A stretch of 41,043 bases of DNA from an uncultured Bradyrhizobium sp. (GTDB lineage: Bacteria > Pseudomonadota > Alphaproteobacteria > Rhizobiales > Xanthobacteraceae). Of this stretch, positions 31,200 to 40,243 are shown in pieces. The stretch lies in the NCBI RefSeq assembly GCF_936928535.1, contig NZ_CAKZHY010000103.1, positions 1 to 41,043 of the forward strand, in the 5' to 3' direction. The notes under the pieces are model-generated. The model saw nothing but the letters and a program-made list of their open reading frames with translations. It did not search any database and was not told the origin of the DNA. Numbering within the stretch: the stretch's first letter is position 1; the number at the start of each line of letters is the position of its first letter. A program made the position numbers and the translations under genes.

Positions 31200-33257
31200 G
31201 TGGCAAGCTATCTGGACACGCTCAATGCGGAGCAGCGCCGCGCCGTAGAGCATGGCGTGGCCGATGGCGCGACCGCGGGCGCGCCCCTGCTCGTCATTGC
31301 CGGCGCCGGTTCCGGCAAGACCAACACCCTCGCCCATCGCGTTGCGCACCTGATCGTCGCCGGCGCCGATCCGCGCCGCATCCTGCTGATGACATTCTCG
31401 CGCCGCGCCGCCGCCGAGATGGCCGGACGCGTCGAACGCATCGCCCGAAAAGTGCTGGGCGAGAACAATGCCGCGATCATGCGCGACGCACTGACCTGGG
31501 CCGGCACGTTCCATGGCATCGGCGCGCGGCTCCTGCGCGAATATGCCGAGCGCATCGGCGTCGATCCCGCCTTCACCATCCACGACCGCGAGGACTCCGC
31601 CGACCTGATGAACCTGATCCGGCACGAGCGCGGCTTGTCGAAGACCGAGACCCGTTTCCCGGCCAAGGGCACGTGTCTGTCGATCTACTCGCGCTGCGTC
31701 AATGCCGAGATGGAGATCGAGAAGGTGCTCGGCCAGCACTATCCCTGGTGCGCGGGCTGGGCCGCCGAGCTGAAGGGGCTGTTTGCAGCTTACGTCGAGG
31801 CCAAGCAGGCGCAGCACGTGCTCGATTACGACGACCTGCTGCTCTACTGGTCGCAGATGATGAGCGACGCCCTGATCGCGGACGAGATCGGCGGCCGCTT
31901 CGACCATGTGCTGGTCGACGAATATCAGGACACCAACCGCCTGCAATCCTCGATCCTGCTGGCATTGAAGCCCGATGGACGCGGGCTCACCGTGGTCGGC
32001 GACGATGCGCAGTCGATCTACTCGTTCCGCGCCGCCACCGTGCGCAACATCCTAGACTTTCCGCAGAGCTTCTCGCCGCGGGCGGAAATGATCACGCTCG
32101 ACCGCAATTACCGCTCGACACAACCGGTTCTGGCGGCGGCGAATGGCGTCATCGGCCTCGCCCGCGAACGCTTCACCAAGAATCTCTGGACCGACCGCGC
32201 CTCCGCGCAAAAGCCGCAGCTCGTCACCGTCCATGACGAGGCCAACCAGGCGCGGTATATCGTCGAGCAGGTGCTGGCCAATCGCGAGCAAGGCGCGCTG
32301 CTCAAGCACCAGGCGGTGCTGTTCCGCACCTCCTCGCATTCCGGCCCGCTGGAAATCGAGCTCACCCGCCGCAACATCCCGTTTGTGAAATTCGGCGGGC
32401 TGAAATTCCTCGACGCCGCGCATGTGAAGGACGTGCTGGCACTGCTGCGCTTTGCCGAGAACCCGCGCGATCGCGTCGCCGGTTTTCGCATTCTCCATCT
32501 GTTGCCGGGGATCGGTCCCGCCACCGCTCAGCGCGTGCTCGACCAGATGGCGGAGAGCCCCAACCCGCTGCACGTGCTCGGTCAGTTGCCGGTGCCGCCA
32601 CGCACCGGCGCCGACTGGACCAACTTTGTCCGTACGGTCGGAAACTTGCGCTATTCGGAATGGCCCGTGGATCTCGAACGCGTGCGCCTGTGGTACGAGC
32701 CGCATCTCGATCGCATCCATGAGGATTCCGAGACACGCCGCGCCGATCTGATGCAGCTCGAGCAGATCGCGAGCGGCTATGCCTCACGCGAAAAATTCCT
32801 AACCGAGCTCACGCTCGATCCGCCCGACGCGACCAGCGACAAGTCAGGACCTCCGCTCCGCGACGAGGACTATCTGATCCTCTCCACGATCCATTCAGCG
32901 AAGGGCCAAGAATGGAAATCGGTGTTCGTGCTCAACGTCGTCGACGGCTGCATGCCCTCCGATCTCGGCTCCGGCACCTCGGCCGAGCTCGAGGAGGAAC
33001 GCCGCCTGCTCTATGTCGCGATGACGCGAGCCAAGGACGATCTGCACCTCGTCGTGCCGCAGCGCTTCTTCGTGCACGGCCAGGCCGCCAAGGGCGATCG
33101 CCACGTCTATGCCTCGCGCACCCGCTTCATCCCGGAGCAGCTGGTCTACCTGTTCGAGCGCGCCGCCTGGCCGAAGGCCGCCGCAGGCGCGGCGCGCACG
33201 GCGGCGCAAGGGCCGAAGATCGACATCGGCGCGCGGATGCGGGGGATGTGGCGGTAG
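31200..33257 (+). CDS. UvrD/PcrA-family ATP-dependent DNA helicase (about 685 aa)
   Basis: Superfamily 1A 3'-5' helicase with all core motifs: Walker A AGAGSGKT (residues 34-41), motif Ia TFSRRAAAEM, motif II VDEYQDTN, motif III GDDAQSIYSFRAA, motif IV LDRNYRST, motif V TIHSAKGQEWKSVFV and motif VI LLYVAMTRAKDDL. It likely works in repair or replication restart. The N-terminus is conserved from about SYLDTLNAEQRRAV, so I place the start at GTG 31200. The frame is open further up to 31041, overlapping the YCII stop (ATGA), and TTG 31170 is another option. The length, close to 690, suits a short UvrD-like paralogue and not the housekeeping UvrD. Confidence 0.88.
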   Translation: MASYLDTLNAEQRRAVEHGVADGATAGAPLLVIAGAGSGKTNTLAHRVAHLIVAGADPRRILLMTFSRRAAAEMAGRVERIARKVLGENNAAIMRDALTWAGTFHGIGARLLREYAERIGVDPAFTIHDREDSADLMNLIRHERGLSKTETRFPAKGTCLSIYSRCVNAEMEIEKVLGQHYPWCAGWAAELKGLFAAYVEAKQAQHVLDYDDLLLYWSQMMSDALIADEIGGRFDHVLVDEYQDTNRLQSSILLALKPDGRGLTVVGDDAQSIYSFRAATVRNILDFPQSFSPRAEMITLDRNYRSTQPVLAAANGVIGLARERFTKNLWTDRASAQKPQLVTVHDEANQARYIVEQVLANREQGALLKHQAVLFRTSSHSGPLEIELTRRNIPFVKFGGLKFLDAAHVKDVLALLRFAENPRDRVAGFRILHLLPGIGPATAQRVLDQMAESPNPLHVLGQLPVPPRTGADWTNFVRTVGNLRYSEWPVDLERVRLWYEPHLDRIHEDSETRRADLMQLEQIASGYASREKFLTELTLDPPDATSDKSGPPLRDEDYLILSTIHSAKGQEWKSVFVLNVVDGCMPSDLGSGTSAELEEERRLLYVAMTRAKDDLHLVVPQRFFVHGQAAKGDRHVYASRTRFIPEQLVYLFERAAWPKAAAGAARTAAQGPKIDIGARMRGMWR

Positions 33258-33313
33258 ACGCAAGAGGGTAGTCTCGAGACCTGCCAGGATGGCTGGAGCA
33301 ACAGAGGTCTGGG

Positions 33314-34294
33314 ATGAAAGCCGTCGTCGTCGCGCAATACGCCCCCATCGATCAGATCGAGCTGAAAGATGTTCCGTCTCCGCGCATCGAGCCCGGGCAG
33401 GTGCGCATCCGCGTGGAAGCGGCGGGCATCGGCTTTGTCGACGGCCTGAAGATCGAGGGACGCTACCAGACCAAGGATCCCCTGCCCTTCATCCCAGGAA
33501 CTGAATTCGCCGGCGTCGTCGAGGAGGCCCCAGGCAAGCCGGGAGGCTTTCAGCCCGGCATGCGTGTCATGGGCATGACACGGTCGGGCGCGCTTGCCGA
33601 GGAGATCGTCGTCAAGCCTGAGGCGCTCCACCCTCTGCCTGATAGCGTCGCCGCCGAGGTCGCGGCATCGTTTCGGGCCAATTATTTGACCGCGCTCTAT
33701 GCGCTCAGCGCACGCGCCATGATCACTGCAGGCGAGCAGCTTCTCGTGCTGGGCGCGGCCGGCGGCACCGGGACCGCGGCCACCCAGATCGGCAAGCTGC
33801 TCGGCGCCCGTGTGATCGCAGCCGCATCAACGCCGGCGAAGCGCGAATTCGCGATGGCGCATGGTGCCGACGCGGTCATCGACTACACGCAGGCTAACTG
33901 GCGCGACAGGCTCAAGGAATTGACGAACGGACATGGTGCCGACGTGATCTTCGACCCCGTCGGCGGCGACATCTCGGTGCAGGCCTTTCGCTCGATCGCC
34001 TGGCGCGGACGCCATCTCGTGGTCGGCTTTGCCAGCGGCGCGATCCCTGCACTGCCGTTCAATCTGCCGCTGCTGAAAGGCGGCGCCCTGCTCGGTGTCG
34101 ACCTCGCGCAGATCCCTACACGCGAGCCCGATGTTCAGAAGCGCCTGATGGCGGAGCTGATCGACTGGCTCGCCGAAGGCAAGCTGGAGCCCGCGGTCGG
34201 CTGCGTCTTCGCCCTCGAAGACTTTCGCGAAGCCTTCAAGACGATGCAAACGCGCGCCGCGCTCGGCAAGATGGTCGTACGCATTTCGAAATAA
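33314..34294 (+). CDS. Zinc-independent NADPH:quinone oxidoreductase family (MDR superfamily, 326 aa)
   Basis: The GroES-like N-terminus (PSPRIEPGQVRIRVEAAGIGFVDGLKIEG, GTEFAGVVEE) is followed by a Rossmann domain with LVLGAAGGTGTAATQIGKLLGARVIAAAST (about residues 145-175). No structural or catalytic zinc ligands are present, which fits the quinone oxidoreductase branch. It reduces quinones or enones with NADPH. ATG 33314 has AGAGG upstream. It is co-oriented with the helicase and LLM genes but separated by 40-100 bases. Confidence 0.9.
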   Translation: MKAVVVAQYAPIDQIELKDVPSPRIEPGQVRIRVEAAGIGFVDGLKIEGRYQTKDPLPFIPGTEFAGVVEEAPGKPGGFQPGMRVMGMTRSGALAEEIVVKPEALHPLPDSVAAEVAASFRANYLTALYALSARAMITAGEQLLVLGAAGGTGTAATQIGKLLGARVIAAASTPAKREFAMAHGADAVIDYTQANWRDRLKELTNGHGADVIFDPVGGDISVQAFRSIAWRGRHLVVGFASGAIPALPFNLPLLKGGALLGVDLAQIPTREPDVQKRLMAELIDWLAEGKLEPAVGCVFALEDFREAFKTMQTRAALGKMVVRISK

Positions 34295-34389
34295 GGCGCA
34301 CAAACGGAAACCGAGCATTTCCGAAAGCCGTCTTGTGGCTTGGCTGCGGTCCATTAATTCTGGCCGATCCTCCCCATAGAGACTTATCG

Positions 34390-35421
34390 ATGATCGCACC
34401 GCTCGAATTCGGACTGGATACCTTTGGCGACGTCACCAAGGATGCCGCAGGCGCCATGCTCCCCCATGCACAGGTGATCCTCAACGTCGTCGACGAGGCG
34501 GTGTTGGCCGACGAACTCGGCCTCGACTTCATCGGCCTCGGCGAACACCATCGCGCCGATTTCGCGATCTCATCGCCCGAAACCGTGCTCGCCGCCGTCG
34601 CCTCGCGCACCAAACGCATCCATCTCGGCTCAGCCGTGACGGTGCTGGGCTCGGACGATCCCATCCGCGTATTCCAGCGCTTTGCGACGCTTGATGCACT
34701 TTCGAACGGACGCGCCGAGGTCATCCTCGGCCGCGGCTCGTTCACCGAGTCCTTTCCGCTGTTCGGCTTCGACCTGCGCCAATACGAAGAGCTGTTCGAA
34801 GAGAAGCTCGACCTGTTTGCCGCGTTGCTGTCGCAGAAGCCGGTGACGTGGCAGGGAAAGCTGCGCTCCTCCCTGAAGGAGCAGCTGGTCTATCCGCCAG
34901 TCGAGAACGGCCAGCTCAAGACCTGGATCGGCGTCGGCGGCAGTCCGCAATCGGTGGTGCGCGCCGCGCATTACGATCTGCCCCTGATGCTCGCCATCAT
35001 CGGCGGCGATCCCGAGCGCTTTGCGCCTTACGTCGATCTCTATCACCGGGCCTTCAAGGAGTTCGGCCGGCCTGCGCAGCCGATCGGCGTGCATTCGCCT
35101 GGCTATGTCGCGGAAACGGACGAGCAGGCGCGCGAAGAACTCTGGCCCGACTACAAGGCGATGCGCGACCGCATCGGCCGTGAGCGCGGCTGGCCGCCGA
35201 TGGGCCGCGACGAATTCGGCCGCGAGGCCGAGCACGGCTCGCTCTATGTCGGCTCACCGGAAACGGTGGCGCGCAAGATTGCGAAGACGGCCAAGGCGCT
35301 CGGCATTGCGCGGTTTCAGCTGAAATATTCGGCGGGTCCGCTGCCGCACGAGAAGCTGATGAAGAGCATCGAGCTGTACGGGCGCAAGGTGGTGCCGATG
35401 GTCAGGGAGATGCTGGGCTGA
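34390..35421 (+). CDS. LLM-class flavin-dependent oxidoreductase (343 aa)
   Basis: A bacterial luciferase-like TIM barrel: FGLDTFGD at the N-terminus, LDFIGLGEHHRADFAISSPE (about residues 43-62), RIHLGSAVTVLGSDDPIRVFQRFATLDALSNGRAEVILGRGSF (about 75-120) and WIGVGGSPQSVVRAA. It uses FMNH2 or F420-like flavin chemistry; the substrate is unknown. The start at 34390 is chosen because family similarity begins at once; the frame upstream to 34333 is unconserved. Confidence 0.9.
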   Translation: MIAPLEFGLDTFGDVTKDAAGAMLPHAQVILNVVDEAVLADELGLDFIGLGEHHRADFAISSPETVLAAVASRTKRIHLGSAVTVLGSDDPIRVFQRFATLDALSNGRAEVILGRGSFTESFPLFGFDLRQYEELFEEKLDLFAALLSQKPVTWQGKLRSSLKEQLVYPPVENGQLKTWIGVGGSPQSVVRAAHYDLPLMLAIIGGDPERFAPYVDLYHRAFKEFGRPAQPIGVHSPGYVAETDEQAREELWPDYKAMRDRIGRERGWPPMGRDEFGREAEHGSLYVGSPETVARKIAKTAKALGIARFQLKYSAGPLPHEKLMKSIELYGRKVVPMVREMLG

Positions 35422-35516
35422 TCTCCCTTCATGGCGCCGTTTGATCCACGTCAAGCCGAATGCAGGTGATTCTCGGGTAGAAGCGGATTCCCGCGTATGT
35501 CAGAACAGGCAGGCGA

Positions 35517-36650
35517 ATGGCATCTGTTTCCCGGAAGTCGAAGCAGGCTAAAACTCGAGAAAACGACGCGAAACCAGCCAGACGAGCAAGATCAACAGCT
35601 GCCCGAACGCAGCCGATCAGGCTCACGCCGGTCGAACGCTCCTTCGCTGAGCAATCGTCCGCGGGCGCGTTACAGGCCGAGATGGCCGCGCTCGACAGCG
35701 TTCTGAAGGGTCCGCCGGGCTTCGCACCGGATAGCGAGCCGGTGCAGGCCATTCTCACGGGCGCTGCGCCGGACGATGCAAAACGCCTGCAGGCACTTCT
35801 GATCGGCAAGCAAGCCAAACGCGCCAAGCGGACCACCAGCGACGAACTCGCCGACGATTGGCGCTTCGGCGGCTATCCCTATAAGTCACGGATGTTTCGG
35901 CGCGACTATGAAGAGCAGAAGTTCGTTCTTCAGACCGAGCTGCTGAAGCTTCAAAACTGGATGAAAGAAACCCGGCAACGCCTCGTCCTGCTGTTCGAGG
36001 GCCGCGATGCCGCCGGCAAAGGCGGCGCCATCAAGCGCTTCATGGAGCATCTCAATCCACGCGGCGCCCGGGTCGTGGCGCTGGAAAAGCCGAGCGACGT
36101 CGAGCGCGGCCAGTGGTATTTCCAGCGCTACGTACAACACCTTCCAACCGCCGGCGAGATCGTGCTGTTCGACCGCAGCTGGTACAATCGCGCCGGAGTC
36201 GAACGCGTCATGAGCTTCTGCTCGCCTTCGGAGTACGATGAGTTTCTTCGCCAAGTCCCGGAATTCGAGCGCAACCTCGTCCGCAGCGGCCTGCACCTCA
36301 TCAAGTTCTGGTTCTCGGTGAGCCGTGAGGAGCAGCGACGGCGGTTTAAGGAACGCGAGGGCCATCCGCTGAAGCAGTGGAAGCTGTCACCGATCGACCT
36401 TGCTTCGCTCGACAAGTGGGACGAGTACACACGGGCGAAGGAAGGCATGTTCTTCCATACCGATACGGCGGACTGCCCCTGGATCGTCATCAAGTCCGAC
36501 GACAAGAAGCGCGCTCGGCTCAATGCCATGCGTTACGTGCTCCATGCGATGCCCTATGCCGGCAAGGATACCAAGCGCATCGGCATGGTCGACGATCTAT
36601 TGGTTGGGCGCGCCAACGTAATCCACGAGCGCGAAGAGCACGCGCGATAG
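35517..36650 (+). CDS. ppk2: Polyphosphate kinase 2 (PPK2, 377 aa)
   Basis: PPK2 family: Walker A EGRDAAGKGG (161-170), then RGARVVALEKPSD, ERGQWYFQRYVQHLP and Walker B with lid start IVLFDRSWYNRAGVERVM (215-232). It transfers phosphate between polyphosphate and nucleotides (usually polyP-driven GDP/ADP phosphorylation). The N-terminus of about 110 residues is a basic, low-complexity extension followed by FGGYPYKSRM. It is cytoplasmic. It is the last plus-strand gene before the convergent HlyD gene. Confidence 0.92.
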   Translation: MASVSRKSKQAKTRENDAKPARRARSTAARTQPIRLTPVERSFAEQSSAGALQAEMAALDSVLKGPPGFAPDSEPVQAILTGAAPDDAKRLQALLIGKQAKRAKRTTSDELADDWRFGGYPYKSRMFRRDYEEQKFVLQTELLKLQNWMKETRQRLVLLFEGRDAAGKGGAIKRFMEHLNPRGARVVALEKPSDVERGQWYFQRYVQHLPTAGEIVLFDRSWYNRAGVERVMSFCSPSEYDEFLRQVPEFERNLVRSGLHLIKFWFSVSREEQRRRFKEREGHPLKQWKLSPIDLASLDKWDEYTRAKEGMFFHTDTADCPWIVIKSDDKKRARLNAMRYVLHAMPYAGKDTKRIGMVDDLLVGRANVIHEREEHAR

Positions 36651-36718
36651 GATCTAGACACCGATATCGACCGACCGCGACCACTTGCGTATGTACCGGC
36701 AAAGTGATTTTCGGCGCC

Positions 36719-37567
36719 TCATTGCCCGCTCGGTGGCGTGATCACCGCACGGCCGCTCATACCGGCCATCAGCTCGGGCGCGGCCTGCGTGATCTCGCCG
36801 ATCACCTTGATGGTCTGGCTGACCGGATCGACCCGACCGCTCAGCCGCGTCACCCGAGCGGCATAGGATTTCTCGGTCTCGTGGATGTCGACCTTGAAAG
36901 CCATGCCGGGCTTGAGCCAGGCGAGCCAGCGCGAGGGCGCGATCAGCTCGACCTCGAGGCCGTGGTCATCGAGGATGTCGAGCAGAGGTTGACCGGCATT
37001 GGTGTATTGGAATTCGCGCGCCTTCTGGTCCACGACGATGCCGTCGAAGGGTGCGATGATGGTGCACTTGGCCACCGCAGCCTCGGCGGCGGACCGATCG
37101 GCCTTGGCCTTCTCGACCTCCGCGGCCGCGACATCAAGCTCGAGCTGACCGGTTGACTTCAGCTGCATCAGGCGCTGGTTGATGACGAAGGTTTTCTCGG
37201 CCTGGGTCAACACGGCCTGGGCATGTGCCAGTTGCGCCTTCTGAAGGGCACAGTCAAAGGCAACCAGAACATCGCCCTTCCTGAAGCGCTCGCCGACCCG
37301 GGTCGCGATGCGATCGATCCGCGCCGCCATCTCGCTCGATAGCGTGGTGTATTGGCGAGGCGTGAGCTGGGCGCGGATTTCCTGCCCCGAATCCGGCAGA
37401 GCGGCGTCGGGCCCGCCCGGCAGAACTTGGGCGCGCGCATCAGTTGCTGAAACGCCGAGGAAGACTACCAGTGCTGCGAGCCGGGCGAAGCGGCGCTTCA
37501 CGCCGCGGGGGCGCGCGGACAGGCCAGCTGCTCGATCTGCCCCGTCTCTCTGCTCATGCGCCGGCAT
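36719..37567 (-). CDS. HlyD/RND-type periplasmic adaptor protein (282 aa)
   Basis: A membrane-fusion protein with signal segment RRFARLAALVVFLGVSATDARAQ, then a lipoyl/barrel-sandwich half (IRAQLTPRQYTTLSSEMAARIDRIATRVGERFRKGDVLVAFDC), an alpha-helical hairpin (LQKAQLAHAQAVLTQAEKTF...), the second half motif IIAPFDGIVV and a beta-barrel domain. Such adaptors link inner-membrane pumps to outer channels; no pump gene is adjacent here. The start is 37567 (GGGG upstream) or GTG 37501 just before the signal. Its 5' end lies within 20 bases of the truncated GNAT fragment, so the locus has been rearranged. Confidence 0.88.
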   Translation of the reverse strand: MPAHEQRDGADRAAGLSARPRGVKRRFARLAALVVFLGVSATDARAQVLPGGPDAALPDSGQEIRAQLTPRQYTTLSSEMAARIDRIATRVGERFRKGDVLVAFDCALQKAQLAHAQAVLTQAEKTFVINQRLMQLKSTGQLELDVAAAEVEKAKADRSAAEAAVAKCTIIAPFDGIVVDQKAREFQYTNAGQPLLDILDDHGLEVELIAPSRWLAWLKPGMAFKVDIHETEKSYAARVTRLSGRVDPVSQTIKVIGEITQAAPELMAGMSGRAVITPPSGQ

Positions 37568-37584
37568 CGCCCCTGCTCAATTGA

Positions 37585-37914
37585 CGCTGGTCTTCCGGCG
37601 CCCGCTTCGACATCATCGAACGCGAAGGATGTGCGATCGGACGGCTGGTCACCGATCGTGCCGGCCCTCATATCGCGATCGTCGATTGGGCGATCGTGCC
37701 CGAGCTGCGCGGGCGCGGGATCAGCACGGCGATCATGCAGTCCGTCATGAAGGAAGCGCGCCAGACCAGGCGCGAGCTCCGCCTCAAGGTCGCATCCGGC
37801 AACGAAGCGGCGCTGCGGCTGTATCTGCGTCTCGGCTTCACGCCCGTGGGGGTGCCTTCGCTCCACACCGAGCTCGCATGGAACGTCGACGGATCACAAC
37901 AAACAACGGAATGA
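37585..37914 (+). pseudogene. GNAT acetyltransferase, C-terminal part only
   Basis: The frame opens after a stop at 37582-37584 and has no proper start. It reads FDIIEREGCAIGRLV, IVDWAIVPELRGRGISTAIM (the acetyl-CoA binding R-G-x-G-I/S loop) and GNEAALRLYLRLGFTPVGV, which covers the second half of a GNAT domain. The first 60-70 residues expected of the family are missing. GTG 37696 could start a shorter product, but this would lack half the fold. The truncation point is next to the 5' end of the divergent HlyD gene. Confidence 0.7.
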
Positions 37915-37930
37915 GTCGGTTACACAAGCC

Positions 37931-38035
37931 CGCCTACGCCCTTCCGGGCTACGGCGTGGCAGCCTTCGCTAGCTTCGCGCGATCAAGATCTTGGCTGGCT
38001 CGCCGAGCCGTAGCTCGCGAAGCGAGCGAAGGCTG
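37931..38035. repeat. REP-like inverted-repeat cluster at the 3' end of tRNA-Tyr
   Basis: It has two nested elements. 37931-37956 is a hairpin, CGCCTACGCCC-TTCC-GGGCTACGGCG, with two mismatches. 37960-37979 and 38016-38035 are 20-base arms (19 of 20 pairing), with an inner GGCTC-GCC-GAGCC hairpin between them. The sequence type, CAGCCTTCGCT-GCTTCGCG, is one I recognise as repeated in Bradyrhizobium intergenic DNA. It may act as a tRNA terminator and recombination site. Confidence 0.65.
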
Positions 38036-38119
38036 GTGGGGGAGGCAGGACTCGAACCTGCGAAGCCATGAGGCGGCTGATTTACAGTCAGCTCCCTTTG
38101 CCACTCGGGACACTCCCCC
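38034..38119 (-). tRNA. tRNA-Tyr(GTA)
   Basis: On the minus strand the acceptor stem GGGGGAG pairs with CTCCCCC. The anticodon loop is CTGTAAA with anticodon GTA, the variable arm is long as expected for a class II tRNA, the T-loop is GGTTCGAGTCC and the 3' end is ACCA with CCA encoded. Length is 86 bases. Neighbouring RlmB/TrmH is a common alphaproteobacterial arrangement. Confidence 0.96.
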
Positions 38120-38326
38120 GCTCGACGGCAGCACAATCGGGCCGGACCTTGCCGGCGGACCGAAGACGGCCATGGAACGTGAAGGCCGCAACAGCCCGGA
38201 TGGGGGCGCGACCGGGCGCGTTTATGGGCGAAGCGGTGGGGCAAAGTCAACCGAGGCGAACAGCTAAAATCGCCCTCCAAGGCGCCCAAATTGCCATAAT
38301 CGGGCACCCGTGACACAAGCGAGCCC

Positions 38327-39157
38327 ATGAAGGACAAAAAATTCGCCCCGAGGGGCCCCCGCGGCGGGGCTAAGCCCTTCAACAGAACAGGTAAATCGGC
38401 TGGCCGGCCGGCCTGGCGCGAGCGCGATTCGCATCCCGACGGCCCCGTCATCCTCTATGGCTGGCACACCGTCACCATGGCGCTCGCCAATCCGCAGCGG
38501 CGGATCCGCAAGCTGACGCTGACCGAGAACGCCGCACGGCGCCTGCAGGAGGAAAACATCGCAATCCCGATTGCGCCCGAGATCGTCCGTCCGCAGGAGA
38601 TCGACCGCCTGCTCTCGCCGGACGCCGTCCATCAGGGCCTGCTCGCCGAGGCCGATCCCCTGCCCTCGCCCGACATCGAGACCTTGAAGCAGGAAGGCAT
38701 GGTGCTGGTGCTCGACCAGATCACCGATCCGCACAATGTCGGCGCCATCCTGCGCTCGGCCGCGGCGTTCGCGGTGAAGGCGATCGTGACCACCGCACGC
38801 CACAGTCCGGAAGCGACGGGCGTGCTCGCCAAGGCCGCCTCCGGCGCGCTGGAGCTGGTGCCGATGATATCAGTGCAAAACCTCGCCCGCGCACTGAACG
38901 AGCTGAACGATCTTGGCTTCCAGACCGTCGGCCTCGACAGCGAAGGCAGCGAGGACCTTTCCGACGTCACGTTGCGCGAGCCGCTCGCGCTGGTGCTGGG
39001 TGCCGAAGGCAAGGGTCTGCGGCAATTGACGCGCGAGACCTGCAGTGTTGTGGCGCGGCTCGACATGCCCGGCGAGATCAAGAGCCTCAACGTCTCGAAT
39101 GCTGCGGTGCTCTCGCTTTACGTCGGCGCGAGCCGACTTGGGCTGATGAAGCGCTAA
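38327..39157 (+). CDS. rlmB: 23S rRNA 2'-O-ribose methyltransferase, TrmH/RlmB family (276 aa)
   Basis: A SpoU methyltransferase. The substrate-binding N-terminal domain (about residues 35-105) is followed by the SPOUT core with motif 1 MVLVLDQITDPHNVGAILRSAAAFAV (catalytic N and R), motif 2 LALVLGAEGKGLRQLT and motif 3 IKSLNVSNAAVLSLYVGASRLG, which form the knot and SAM pocket. It methylates G2251 of 23S rRNA if it is the true RlmB. The N-terminus carries a basic extension (KFAPRGPRGGAKPFNRTGKSAGRPAW). It sits divergently next to tRNA-Tyr. Confidence 0.92.
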   Translation: MKDKKFAPRGPRGGAKPFNRTGKSAGRPAWRERDSHPDGPVILYGWHTVTMALANPQRRIRKLTLTENAARRLQEENIAIPIAPEIVRPQEIDRLLSPDAVHQGLLAEADPLPSPDIETLKQEGMVLVLDQITDPHNVGAILRSAAAFAVKAIVTTARHSPEATGVLAKAASGALELVPMISVQNLARALNELNDLGFQTVGLDSEGSEDLSDVTLREPLALVLGAEGKGLRQLTRETCSVVARLDMPGEIKSLNVSNAAVLSLYVGASRLGLMKR

Positions 39158-39165
39158 ACAGCAAA

Positions 39166-39194
39166 ACGCCGGCCCGCATCACGCGGACCGGCGT
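39166..39194. terminator. Bidirectional hairpin terminator
   Basis: ACGCCGG (39166-39172) pairs with CCGGCGT (39188-39194), and CCGC with GCGG inside. It lies between convergent rlmB and the Tyr/Gly-rich gene. AAAA precedes it, which gives a T-run on the minus strand. Confidence 0.65.
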
Positions 39195-39218
39195 CTCGTC
39201 AACTCAACCGATCAGAGA

Positions 39219-39725
39219 TCAGTAATAGCGGCGCAGCACGCGACGGCCGCCGTAATACGGCGCCGGCGCGTAGCGATGGGCATAGCCGTAGCGCGGGCCA
39301 TAGCCGTAATGGGTGCGCGGCAGATAGCCGTAGCGCGGGCCGTAGCCGTAGCGATACGGACGATAGTACGGGCGGTGATGATAGGCGTACGGCGCGACGG
39401 CAGCAGCGCGATAGCCATAGCCGTAGCCGTAATTGGCGGGCGCGACGACCGCGTCTTCCTGATAGGTCGGGGTCGGCGCGAAGGCGCCCGGGCCGGTGTA
39501 GGTCGGGCCCTGGTTGACGTAGTAGTACTGCGAGGTCGGCTCGGCGAGACGCTCATAGCCATAGCCGTAGCCGGCACCGTAGCCATAGCCACCACAACCG
39601 GTGTTGCAGCCGGAATAGACCGGAGCGACCGGCTGGCACGGGTTGAAGCCGCAGGCCATGGCGGGCGCAGCCCCCACAAACATCACGGCAGCCGCCGCGA
39701 CCAGTCCCGAAATCATCTGACGCAT
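39219..39725 (-). CDS. Tyr/Gly-rich secreted low-complexity protein (168 aa)
   Basis: The signal peptide MRQMISGLVAAAAVMFVGAAPAMA is followed by a Cys-containing stretch (CGFNPC, CNTGCGG) and repeated GYGYGYG, then a basic RPYRYGYGPRYGY repeat region ending in RRVLRRYY. It starts at 39725 with AGGAGAGAG upstream. Such proteins are common in Bradyrhizobium and probably sit in the periplasm or cell surface. The function is unknown. The longer frame to 40271 is not real. Confidence 0.75.
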   Translation of the reverse strand: MRQMISGLVAAAAVMFVGAAPAMACGFNPCQPVAPVYSGCNTGCGGYGYGAGYGYGYERLAEPTSQYYYVNQGPTYTGPGAFAPTPTYQEDAVVAPANYGYGYGYRAAAVAPYAYHHRPYYRPYRYGYGPRYGYLPRTHYGYGPRYGYAHRYAPAPYYGGRRVLRRYY

Positions 39726-39766
39726 TACTCTCTCCTGTTGATTTCCGTCTTGTTGTCTGACGTTTC

Positions 39767-40243
39767 TTAACCCGGCGGCTTGCCGGGCAGTCCTGTACGC
39801 GGCCGTGGCCGCGGATGGTCGTTGATCTCTGGCGCCAGGATCACCGGTGGCGGGTTGACCGGCACATCCATTTGCGGCGGCAGCAGCGCGGACGATGCGC
39901 CCCAGCTCTGATGGTAGGTCTCCGCCGGCTTCGGCAATTTGCGGTTCGTGGGCGGCTCGACCTCGAGGCGGCCATAGCCGGGCTGCAAGCCCAGGCTCGG
40001 ATAATAATGGCCGACATCGGAGGGCTGCCGTTCGGGGACGTATGTCCCGCCATAGATCGTGGGCTGCACCTGGACGTTCTTGCCGAGGCCCCAGACACCT
40101 TCGACCACGGCGTAGGACGCATCGATATTGTTGATGATGATGGGCACGCCGGGACGGCCGGGCACGACGATATCGAAGCCGCCGCCGGCAAAGGCCGTCG
40201 CGGGCAGTCCGATCAGAAAGATCGCGAGCGCGGATGCGCGCAT
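39767..40243 (-). CDS. Secreted hypothetical protein, proline-rich (158 aa)
   Basis: The signal peptide MRASALAIFLIGLPATAFAG is followed by FDIVVPGRPGVPIIINNIDASYAVVEG, then a proline-rich region (PERQPSDVGHYYPSLGLQPGYGRLEV) and a Pro/Arg tail. It probably shares a transcript with the Tyr/Gly-rich protein 41 bases downstream. A similar sequence type occurs in several Bradyrhizobium genomes as I recall; the function is unknown. Confidence 0.75.
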   Translation of the reverse strand: MRASALAIFLIGLPATAFAGGGFDIVVPGRPGVPIIINNIDASYAVVEGVWGLGKNVQVQPTIYGGTYVPERQPSDVGHYYPSLGLQPGYGRLEVEPPTNRKLPKPAETYHQSWGASSALLPPQMDVPVNPPPVILAPEINDHPRPRPRTGLPGKPPG

